Below the pieces are notes generated by a model. The model was not told the origin of the DNA and searched no databases. It was given only the letters and a program-made list of their open reading frames with translations. Positions 34,201 to 46,200 of a DNA stretch of 64,000 bases are shown in pieces; position 1 is the first letter of the stretch; every line of letters begins with the position of its first letter. The position numbers were made by a program, and so were the translations under genes. Source of the DNA: Proteles cristata cristata (Eukaryota > Chordata > Mammalia > Carnivora > Hyaenidae); NCBI GenBank assembly GCA_017311185.1, contig JAESUZ010005531.1, positions 61,102 to 125,101 of the forward strand. The letters run 5' to 3'.

Positions 34201-37200
34201 CTGTGTCAGTAGGATTGTATTTAGCCTTCTGGAACTGAGGCACCCCTCCCCTGATGGCCCCCAAGTAGAAGTTTATTTTCCCCCTGGCCTGGTGCTCTGT
34301 GAGCCCCTCAACCACTTGCACTCAGTGTGTGGCTCACATGGTCTCAGGACACTCGCTCTACCTCCAGGCCCCAGGCTCATGTTCCAGGCAAGAAGTGGGG
34401 GAAAGGATGAAAAGTTAAAGGTGAACCCAACAGGTCCTGAGGGTGTCCCAAGGCTCCGTATCGTTGGCCAGGACCTGTCCGTGGCCCACCTAGTACGAGA
34501 GAGCTGGCCCACCCTAAGTGCTGAAATACAGAGTTTGCTGAGCCTGTCCATCCCTGATGCTCTGCCTCCTGGCCCCATCCACCAACTGGGCTTCTCTTCC
34601 CTCATGCCCGTAAGCAGCTGCACATCCTGGTTGCAGAGAGGCCGAGGGAGCTTAGGGTGGAACATGTGGTGAACACCTTTGGTGGCAGCATTTGCTGGGT
34701 CTCTGGGACAAGACAGTGACTGGAATTACAAACACAGCTTCGGTTGTCCTGGGAGGACTTCCTCATGGGGGCTTAGGAAGGCTGGGTCTGTGGTCATGGA
34801 TTGTCGTGGATGCTGCCTCTGGGGTGGCTCAGGGCTCTCTTCCCAAGGGTTAGCAAAGGGCCAGATGCTTCCCAGCGTCCAGCCTGGTGTGGGGCCACCA
34901 GGAATGTGCTGTGCCCAGTGGGGTGTCAGTGTGCCCTGCACCGGATGTACTTACGCTGAAGAGTCATTGTTGTTTTTCTGAAATTCATACCTATTTAGGT
35001 GTCCTGTATTTTATTTTATTTTTTTAATGTTTATTTATTTATTGAGGCGGGGGCGGGGGTGCAGAAAGAGAGGGGGGGAGAGAGAGAGAATCCCAAGTAG
35101 GCTCCATGCTGTCAGCACGGAGCCTGATGTGGGCCTTGACCTCCCGAACCGTGAGATCATGACCTGAGCCGAAATCAAGAGTCGGATGCTTCACCAGCTG
35201 AGCCACCCAAGCACCCCAGGTGTTCTGCATTTTGTTTGCCAAATCTTTCCCCCCAATCCTGTGGAAGGCACAGTCCCACCCTACAAAATTGTCCCTGGAG
35301 AAGGCTCGCTACTGGTAAGTCCTCAACAAAGGCAAACAGCTTTGCTGTGGGGGATTCAGCCGGCATCTCACCCCGCTCATCTCTCTCTCTCCAGGATGCT
35401 CCCCCAGGAAGTGTGGGCGGGGCATCACTGACACCGTCATCACCAGGGATGAGGCCCAGCGGATTCGCAGGTACCCAAGCCTTTTCTGTCCTGAACAAGT
35501 GTGACGGTGGGGCTGGGGGACAGGAAGCAGACAGTTCTACTAAAAAGATGATTTAAAGAAATTAACTTAGAACTCGGTAAGAATTCTCTTGTATGCTTCC
35601 GAGGGCAAAGGTAGGGTTTTACAATTTCCAGGAGCGAAGGCTATTGTCCTCAGTGACGTGGCTGCTGATGGAACTGGCCGGGGGCCTAACCGCTCTTCAG
35701 GGGAAGTGGTTCTGGCCTGCACTGGAGGTCGGGGTGGTGCTGCTTCCATCAGCTGCTGGGGGAGCCCTGGGGCACCAGTGTAGAGACCCCCGCAACAGCA
35801 GGGGGCCACTAAGAGAGCAGTTTGGTCTCTGCGGAGACTGGCTGGGAATTAGCCTTTGGCCATCTAGCTGTGACTCAGGTTGGGGGCAGGAAGTCCCCAT
35901 CTGCACTTAGGTGCAGTTGACACTAGAGTTTTCTTTGTTGGGGTTAAAAAAAAAATTGTTTTAATGTTTATTTACTTTTGAGTGAAAGAGAGAGAGAGAG
36001 AGAGAGAGACAGCAGGGGAGGGGCAGAGAGAGACACACACACAGAATCCGAAGCAGCTCCAGGCTCTGAGCTGTCAGCACCGAGTCCGACACAGGGCTCG
36101 AACCCACAACCATGAGATCATGACCTGAGCCAAAGTTGGACAGTCAACCAGCTGGGCCACCCATGCGCTCCTAAAAATTCGATCTTAAGGCTTTGATTTT
36201 CCAACAAATTTCCAACAAATTTAGACACACCCGCCACGTGCTCAGTGGAGCAGTGTGCGCCCCTCGAGCTGCCTTCTGCCCGTGTGCCCAGCTGAGGGCC
36301 CCAGCAGAGAGACGGGGTTGTGGAGGAGGGGTCAGTGGTATTTCAGCGGCCAGTCTGTCCCCAGGTCAGCTTCCTGGCAGGCTGGGATTGGTCCGTGAAG
36401 GTGCTAGAAGCCCTTGCATCTGCAGTGATGTGGATGGTCCTGTCAGTTCCAGCTCAGGCCTCTACTTCCCGAGCTGGTGATTGCAAAGGTGTCCCCCCAG
36501 CCTGTGATGACTAGGAGGGGGACCTGTCAGCCCAGAGGGACCCAAAAATGGGAACAGTTCAGTCTATTTTAGTGGGCACCAGCTCTCAGTGCCAAAGGTA
36601 GAAATTAAATTTAAGCTTAGTTGTTTCTAAACTGTGTCATATGTGATTAACAAGACCATGAGGAAATATTGCCATTTACTCATTTGGCTTTGAAAATTGA
36701 GTCCTTTGGGGCGCCTGGGTGGCTGAATCGGTTAAGTGTCCGACTTCAGCTCAGGTCACGATCTCACCATTTGTGGGATCGAGTCCCGCATCGGGCTCTG
36801 TGCTGACAGCTCAGAGCCTGGAGCTGCTTCACATTCTGTCTCCCTCTCTCTCTGCCCCTCCTCTGCTCATGCTCTTTCTCTCTCTGTCTCAAAAATAAAC
36901 TATAAAAAAAAGAAAGTTGAGTCCTTTGGTCTAAGTGTGTGTTTATAGCATAAATATTAAACAATCTGTTCACATTGCATTAATCGTGCTGATTCTTATT
37001 TGTCCAGCTGTATCACAAGCAATTCTAACTAAATTCTGACTTATAATGACCTTCCCCCACAGCATAGCCGAGAAGGGGCTCTCCCTGGGAGGATCTGACG
37101 GAGGGGTGAGTTCCTGCTTCAGTTTTCTTTCTACCCCTTTAACTTGCTTGCCGTCCAGGGGACAGCGGCACTGGATTTGTGGGGCCGCCACGTTCAGTGG

Positions 37201-40200
37201 ACACGAGAGTGTCGCCTCTCCTCAGGGTGAGTCACAGCAGCCTGCTCCAGATCTCATTCGTAGTTCAGATGCCCAGCTGGGGCCGACGGATCTGGTCGCA
37301 GGCAGTGAGCTGACGGAGGGCGACTTAGGGGCCCAGTGAGGTGGGCACAAGCCCTGGAAACAGGAGAGGCAGAGGTGGGAGGGGCTGCTGGGAAGTGGTG
37401 GCAAACAAGCTTCCAGTCCCCAGGCAGGACGCGCCCGCAGCCACAGTGTGCGCACCGTCATCCATGTGTGAGGGTGCAGGGGCTCGAGGGTCACATCAGT
37501 GCTGCATCCGCCGGAACCTGGGGATAGGACCTTATTTGGAAAAGGGTCTTCGCAGATGCCATAAGTTAAGGGTCTCAGGATAGATGACTCTGGATTGGGG
37601 AGGGCCCTAAATCCAATGCCAAGTGTCCTTTCTCGAGGGAGGCAGAGAGAGATGTGAAGGAGAAGAGGAGAAGCCGCAGGAAGACAGAGGCAGAGGTGGA
37701 GGCCACGAGCCAAGGGGGCTGGGAGCCAGCAGGGGCGGGAGGGGCGTGGCCCTGCCCACCCGTGGCTCGGGGCCTTGGGCTTCGGGAGCTGTCACAGGAC
37801 GAATTCCCGCTGGTTCACGCGCCCAGTGCTGGTGATTAGCTACAGTGGCTGCTGGGAACAGAAGGCCGGGGTGGCGCCGAGTCTCATCTTCTCCCTGGGC
37901 AGCCCCCGTCCCTGCGAGCGCCGCACGTTAGCGTGCTTTCCCGCGTGGTGTCCTGAACGTGGGTCTCCTCACTGCGTGTGCGGAGCTGTGGAAGATCACC
38001 ACCCCCTGCACTGGTTGGTGATCCCCGAATTCTCACCATCACGTGGACCTGAGTCAGTCTACATGTTTGAAAGTCCTGGGAAGATTAGTTTATGGGCTTT
38101 GGGAGAAATTTTAAGTTATTTTTCTGATGATCTGCATGATTTTATTTTATTCTGCAAACTTTTCTCTGGAGTTCTGAAAATGAAGATCCTTTTCTTTCAG
38201 TTTGATTTGATTCAGACGGAGGATTTATCAACAACCCATTTGTGCACGGACTCATTCTTTGTTGGGCATTCCCTCAGGAAATCGTCTTTTGGCAAATTAA
38301 CCAGATTTGATGCCTTTAAGTTCAGTTGATATTTATTAAGCTCAAATTATGTTCAAACCCCTGGGCTGGTCACTGTATCAGTGAAGAAAGATAGTAGCTT
38401 CCCAGACAGTGTAAAATTGATTCATGCTGGTGACCACGTGTCCTAGACGTGGGGAAGGGCCCACGGAGGTGGGCGCAAAGCACTTTGGCCATCCTTTAGA
38501 AAGGTGCGACCCGGCAATTCCACTCCTAGGGTTTTGCCCAAGAGGATGACAGCGTCTGTCGAAACAGACTCGTCCGCCAGTGCTCAGAGCAGCTTTAATT
38601 GTAACAGCCCCACGCTGGAAACACCCGACGTGGCCGTGGCATTCCAGACCACGGAGGGCTCCTCAGCAACGGGGTTGGGGAGGGGGGTTGTCTGTAGACA
38701 CAATGACGTGAGCGAACCACAGAGTGGTCATGCTGAGTGGAAGGAGCCACACCAAGAAAGAGTGCATCCCACATGATTGCATTCACAGATAATTCTAGAA
38801 AGTGTGAATCAGTCTGTAATGGCAGGAAACAGATCAGGGGTTGCCTGGGCAGGGAGGGGTAGGGGAGAGAGGCAGGAGGCAGGATGGCCAAGGGCTGGAA
38901 GGGCATTTGGGATGTGGTTGTTATCTTGGTGGTGGTGGCTCATGGGCTTGTGTCGTGTGGTCCCGTTACCCCTTAACACGCTGAAGGAGGGAGGAAGGGT
39001 AGGGTGTGATTCAGCTGCAGGAGTTCACAGACCCGTGCACTGTTTTCAGAAAACTGGAGTAGGCAGGAGACGACGAGATCTGTCCTGTACACACCCTGGT
39101 GCAACTCCCCTGAAGCCCAGCATTGTCTCCCTGACCCAGGGTGAGCATAGGAGGGGTCTCTGGTCTGCATTTACCTTTGGTGACTTTCAACCCCTGTTAC
39201 CCTGTGCTCCGTGCACGTCTTTTCCAGGCATCCATCCTGGACTTGCACTCAGGAGCCCTGTCTGTCGGGAAGCACTTTGTGAACCTGTACAGGTGAGAGC
39301 CCAGAGCAGCTGCGACCGTCTGTGCGGTGTGACCTTGCACCTTGTGCAGTTCTTAGTCAGGAAGTGAGAGGTGCGGGGGCCTTGTTCACCAGCTGCAGGG
39401 AATAGTCTAGGGCTACACCCAGGGGGTGCTTCTTGGGTAAGCAGGACCTACTTGAGGCCGAGGGATAGCGAGAGGAAGAGGTGGGTGAGGGGTGGGGGTG
39501 AAGTGGGGTGAAAGGCAGGCCAGGTTCTGGAGCCAGGAAGAGCTGGAAAGCGTCAAGGGCACTCTGATCCTCCTTGAGGCCAGGGAAGCAAAGATTCTCC
39601 CAGCCTTGCTGAATGATGCCCTCACTCTGCTGGTATTGACGTCCCTCCCTTTTAATCACTGTAGAAAGAGACCAGTTAGGACAATCTAGTTTTCAGGGAC
39701 CTGCTGGTTAATTGGAGGAAACACTGAGTTTAAAGGAAATAAAAAAGAAATAAAAATGTTAACATGTTATATTACAAAAGGTTAACAATAAGTGTTTAGT
39801 GAAGCATTACATTTATTAATATTCTATTTTTTCACAGATATTTTGGAGATAAAATACAAACTGTCTTCTCAGAAGAGGACTTCCAGCTGTACCGGTGAGG
39901 AGGAAAGGGGTGAGGAGGTCAGGCGTGCGGGCGGGTGCAGCGGCCCAGTGGGGAGGGCGGAGGGTTGGTGTGCCCAGGAGCTCTGCCCAACCGGGGGCGG
40001 AACCCAAGTGTGCTCCCGCCACTGGCACCACCCTCTCAACCGGCCCCGCCCACCTGCCTGCACACCTCACCCCCCACCAGTCCACCCCGCCCACGAGCCC
40101 CTGGCCTGCTCCCTCCAGTGCACGTCCATCCCTCCTGGTGCCCCCGTCACACACCCTAGACCACCCCCACCCCATCCTCACCCCACCCACGAGCCCCAGT

Positions 40201-43200
40201 CACTCCACCCCATCCAGGCCACACTCACCCCAGTCACCCTGCCCACCCCACCCCTCCCGGGGCCCACCCACGCCCTCCCCACCATCACCCTAGCCAGGGC
40301 ACGCCCACCCACCAACATTTAGGCTCTGCCCGGACCCTGGTCACACCCACCCCATCATCACCCTGTCCCTTCCCCCCTGGACACCCAGCCCGTCCAAGCC
40401 TGCCCCTCACCACACCTCCCAGGCCGTGGTCCACTGGTCACACCCGGCCAATCCATGCTTCAACCACGCCCTCAAAGACCACCACCCATCCACGCCCACT
40501 GACCACGCCCCAGCAGCGCCCTCCTCTGGATTGTCGTGGGCATGTTGTGAACAGAGGGTCTCTCGAACAGTGGAATGCACAGTTCCCTTCGTTGGAGTCC
40601 CGGCAGGTGGGCGGGTGGTACCTTGCCTGCCCCTGGTGGGCCAGGGGCCCCAGGGACCCGGTGAGAGGCGGCGGAAATACTGAGGGGGGGGGCTGTCTGG
40701 ACTGGTCTACTCTCTGGCTCCTCCCCAGCTCTCTGTACAGTCAGGGTGGGAATTTACTCGTGCAGACTTTGTGCTGGTGGGCGGTACACAGGGCAGCCAC
40801 CTCCGCAGCTGTGGGTCTAGCCAGGCCGTCACTCTCACACGACCCAATGGAGGCTGTGTGTGCCCCTCGGCCCAGGGCTGTTCTGTGGCCTTCACGATAG
40901 CTCACAAGTACGGAGGCAGACCCAGCCTCAGGTGGGTCCAGCAGCTCTTTTAACCGCCGTGCAGGGCTGTGCCCACTCGCCAGTCACACCACACATGCCA
41001 GGGCCAGGCCCTCGCGTGGTACCGTCAGACACAGCCCTCCTGCCCTGGCAGCTCCCCGACTCGCGCGGGTGTTTTTGTTTTGTTTTGTGTGTTATCTTGG
41101 GGGGAGGAGAAGGGCAGAGAGAGACAGAGAATCCCAAGCACACGCAATGCTGTCAGCTCAGAGCCTGACTTGGGGTTCCATCCCATGAACCGTGAGAGCA
41201 TGACCTGAATCCAAAATCCAGAGTCCAGCTCTCAACCAACTGAGCCACCCAGGGGCCCCAGGAGTGTTTTTCGTAATCAAAAATTCTAATTTTTAGATCA
41301 TCAAGACTTAACTGCTGCTTTGAGAACCAGCACAGGGAGATTCTGTGTTCCCTTTACCCGGGTTCCCCTGACTGGGACCACTTGGTGTAAGAGCAGGGCA
41401 TCACCCCCGGGGTGTGGCATCAGCCACCTGCGGTTTTTGCTCAGATTCCCTGCTTTCACCTTATTTGTGTGAGTGTGTGCAGTTCTGCCTGTCACCCATG
41501 TGACCCGCCAGTCACGGCACCAAGCATCCCGTCACCACACAGATCCCACCGACCAGCAGCCCGCAGGCCCGTCACGACCGTAGCCTCCTGGGCTGGAAAC
41601 ACAGCTGCCTCTTCCCCTCGATCATGCTTCCAGGGAAACAGCTGGAAAATAAAGCTGGGTTCCTGGTCCAGAGAGAAGTGAAGGGCTGGATGAACTCTAC
41701 ACACAAATAGTAACAGCAGTAAGTGGTGCGCTTGATCCCTGCCACACGCTAGTGACCTCACTTGGTGGCCGTGAAGTCTGGGCCTGGAGCGCGGCAGGGT
41801 CCCCCGGTGCAACCAGCCGGGGGCCCGGTGCAGGAGCCTTGGTCTGCGATTACCCCGGGACTCATTAACTTTGTTCACTGTGTTTGCCGTTAAGTAAAAA
41901 GTGTGGGTCAGTATTTTCATGTTCATAAGTTTGATGAAACGTAATAATGAACACTGTGAATGAAGGGAAAACAGCGGATTTATGTCTCATCTGAGTGTGA
42001 ACCTGCAGAGAGGAAGGGTGTCGGTCACCACTGGAGTCTCGAACGCCTTGCGGTCGCGCACAGAACCCAGAAGCGTTGCACAAATGAAACAGTTTGTATT
42101 TCCGGAGTGAAAACCATCAGCTGTTGCACCAAACAGCACGCGTGCTGTCGCTGGGCCCGGGGGCGCTGGATGTGACAGCTCCGAAGATGTAGGTGATGTC
42201 CCCTGTGTTCTGTCGCAGCTTAGGGTTTAATAAGCGAGACGGGTAATTTTCAATGAGGAAAGAGGGAAGAAACCAATCAGTTTCACACAATAAACCAATG
42301 ATTAAAATAGTAGTAACTAAAAAAAAATGAAAACTTTTCAAAATATGTTAAAGAGTGTTGTCAGGTAAATGGCAGTGGTTAGAGAAATCTTTTTTCTCAC
42401 CTTGTCTATTCTATGGTTAAAACTAACTGAGCATCTTGAGACATGGCCAGATTATTACCCAGCACGAGATACCAGTGTGATCTCATTTATGGGCTAGATT
42501 GTCACAGAGCTCATCTGCCAGAATGACAGAGTGGGGTTTGGGTGACATCTCCGCCACTGTCTCCCACACAAGGATTCCGATAATTCACACAAAATACAAA
42601 ACGCTCCGTCCGTGGGTCTCGCGGAGCTGGAAGGAGAACGGTGGCTGAGATGGGGGAGCTGGCTAATGTCCAAGGCCAGCGTTTGGTGTGAACTGTCCAC
42701 ACTGCTGCTCTGGCTGCTACACTCGGGACAACTTCCACCTCGTCCCCTGGACTCTGAGTCACCAAACCACCGTTTCTGCATGTGCTGAAGGTAAAACAAC
42801 CAAATAGCCTCCAGGCTTTTCTCAGCCGCCATCTGTGCGCTGACATCGGGGAGAATACACAGCATGATGTGCAGAAGCCAGAGCCATGAAAGCCGAGGAC
42901 CGTGCTGGTGGCCACAGGGGGAGCCGTCGCCTCAGCTGGAAACGAGAAGCAGAAGGCCAGTGTGCCCCAGGTGGGCGGGGCTCTTCCTGGCTCCAAGGTG
43001 GAAAAGTTACGTTGGTGAACATAGAATAAAAGTGACGAAACCAAGAAAGAGAAGCAGAAAGTACCGCAGAAGCTGAGGGGGAAGCTTGTGCGCAGAGCGA
43101 GGCCGGGGACTGATTCCCCGAGGAGCGCCATTGCATCGTCAACGTGTCCTCCGCATCATGCGCTCTTTGGTGACAGAATGGAAGGATGTGGTGAATCTCT

Positions 43201-46200
43201 AAGTTCTTTCAGTTTGTCGGACTCTGACATTTGGCTAAACGCTGTTTGAAATGCTTTGGGCCTTGAAGGTGAACAAAGATGAAGAAACAGAGCCTGTGGG
43301 ATAAATGACGTGCTTTTTATGACTTAGGTGACGAGCTACTGAATGCGTACGTCCCTCCTGCCCCATGGAGGGGTTAGAAGAATTGTGAACGTAATTGTCG
43401 GTGCAGCAAAAGTTCCACGAGCTTCAGTGGTATTAGAAGAAGTACTTACTGAGATGAGTTTAAGGGGGCCCCACCCCAGGAAGGGTCTGGTGCACCCCCA
43501 GTTAATGCCCTGCCTCATGGTGCTTGAGCAAGTGGTGTGCATCAGCCAGCGGTTTGGAAATGTTGGAATGATTTATGTCCTGTTGGGCTGGGGCTCCATC
43601 GTTTGGGTCCTAGACCTAGCTTACTGCATGTTCCTTAAGTGTGCACATGGGTAGATATGTGTGTGCATGTGTATGTGTGTCCGTGTATCTCTGCGTGTAG
43701 GCATGTATGGGTGTGTATGCATATGTACGTATGTGTACGTGTGAACAGGTATGTGCATGCGTAGCTATGTCTTGCATGTATTGTGCATGTGTGTGGGAGT
43801 TAGTGTGTATGGTGTATGTAGGGGCGTACATGTGTGCTTGTGTGTGTGGGTAGGTACATGCGTGTATAAGCATGTTTGTAGGTGTGTGCACGTGTGTGGG
43901 CATGTTTGTGGGTAGGTATCTGTGGGGGGCATGTAGGTAGGTGTGTGCGTGCATGTGTGTAGGCTTGTGTTTGGTAGTTATGTGTGTGCCTGTGTATATA
44001 GGCATGTGTGTAGGTAGGTAGGTGTGTGTATGTGTGTAGTATGTGCCCATGCGTGTGTATAGGCATCTTTGTAAGTAGGTACATGTGTACGTGCGTGCGT
44101 AGATACGTGTGTGCACGTCTGTCTAGGTGTGTACGTAGGTAGGTGTGCGCACATGTGTGTAGGTAGGTACATGTGTGCGTGTGTGTCGACATGTGTAGGT
44201 AGGCACGTGCACATGTGTGTGTAGGTAGGTATGTGTGTGCACACACGTGTAGACATATATGTAGGTAGGTGTGCACACATGTATAGGTGTGTAGGCAGGT
44301 CTGTATGTGTGCGTGTGTGTAGGTCGGTACATGTGTGCACATGCATGTAGGTGTGTGTGCATGTGTGCATAGGTAGGTATGTGTGTGCACACATGTGTAG
44401 GCATGTATGTAGATAGGTATCTGTATGTGTGTGTAGGTAGGTACATGTGTGCAAGCGTATGTAAGTATGTAGGTAGGTGTGTGCGCAGGTGTGTAGACGT
44501 GTGTAAGCAGGTGTGTGCATTGTGTAGTGTAGGTAGGTGTGCACGTGTGTAGGTAGGTACAGGTAGTGTGCATCTGTGTAGGCGTGTGTAGGTCGGTGTG
44601 TGCACGTGTGTGAGAGTGTGTGTGTGTGTAGGTGGGCAGCAGCTGTGTGTGCCCACCTCAGACGTGGGGCAGCCGGTCTGGCACTGCCCCCTGCCCCCCG
44701 GCCCCCAGGAGCTCCCTGGGGCTCCGTGGAATGGGCCGCGCAGGTCAGTGGTGGTCCAGGGAGGTGGTGCGCCCACCACGAACGGCCCGCGGCACCTCGC
44801 CACACAGCCGCGTGTGTAGGGCCGGGAGCCTGGACCCCTGGGTGTGCCAGGGAGGGGCTGGTGTCTCGGGGGACAGCACCCTCTGCCTCGGCTCGCGCAG
44901 CGCAGCTCTCCGTGCAGGGCCGAGGTCGCCTCCAGGCCTCTCTGTCAGGAACACGTGCACCCAGTGCGGGGGCCGCTCGCCCCCAGCTGCGTCCGTCTGG
45001 CCCTGCAGACAGGGCCCCCGGGGCCGGGTGCTGTGGCTGCTCCTCCAGGAGCCGGTGCTCGGGGTCCCGGTCTTGCACACGATGCGCCGCCTGCCGTGTG
45101 GCTCTGTCCACCTTGCTGCTTGCCCGCCGCCCGCGTCTCTCTGCAGCGTGGCGCTGCGTGGGCTCTGTGGCGCCCGCGGAGAAGTCTCTCCGAGGCCGGT
45201 GCTGCTGCTGCTCAGGGACGCCTGTGTCCTCTCTACAGGGACGTGCGGCGGAGGGTCCAGCTCACGATCGCCCGGGCTTTTGGCATCAGCGCATCTTCGC
45301 TGCACCTGACCAAGCCCACCTTCTTCTCCCGCATCAACAGCACCCAAGCCCGGACGGCGCACGACCAGTACTGGCACGCGCACGTGGACAAGGTGAGCGC
45401 CCGCTCCCCAGCCCGGCCCGGGGGCTGTTCGTGGCTGCCACGCTGCCTGCCTGCGCCCCTGAGCATCCACCGTGCGTTTCTGTGCTCGAGGCTTTACACA
45501 CCTTCGTCTCTGACGTTCAGGGTGTGTCCCGAGCCCTGAGGATGTAGTCGGCGGCGGGGGACCCATCCCCAAGTGATGGTGAAAAGTGCTTCAAGAAGCG
45601 GTGGCGGCCGTGGCACCCGGCCCTCCGTGGCCGTCTCCACCGGCGCGTGAGCCTCACCGCGCGCCACCCGGCAGCCTTCGGCTGCCCCACGGCCGCCCGC
45701 CTCCCCTCGGGCCTGCCCTGCGCTCCGCCGCTTCCCGGGCACATCTCTTGACCTCTCACCTGGATGGTGACAGGCTCCCTCCGCTCTGCCCACAGGTGAC
45801 CTACGGCTCCTTCGACTACACCTCGCTGCTCTACCTGTCTGACTACCTGGACGACTTCGGTGGAGGGAGATTTGTGTTCGTGGAGGAGGGCGTCAACAGG
45901 ACCGTGGAGCCGAGGGCAGGTAGGGCCTCCCGCGGCAGCCCCAGGCTTGCAGGGGGGAGGGCAGGCGTTGGCTTGGATGCGTCTGCTGGTCCTTGACACC
46001 CAGGGGCCCCATCGTCCACGGTCATGGCTGCCACGGCACAGTGGTCCCCAGAGCCCGCCCCTCCCTGCCGCACGGTGCGTTCCTGCTCTGTCCCTCCCCA
46101 AGGGGCTTCAGTGAGGTAATATTCCTGCCCTGACCATGTCGATAACGGCCCCGGGCACCGGGACCTGCCTCCCTGGACCAGGTGGGCCTGGAGCGCCCGG

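Noticed and set aside
43616..45111. Minus-strand His/Thr/Tyr-rich open frames up to 377 codons
   Set aside because: They are translations of the TG-rich tract. Low complexity, no domain, and on the opposite strand to OGFOD3.
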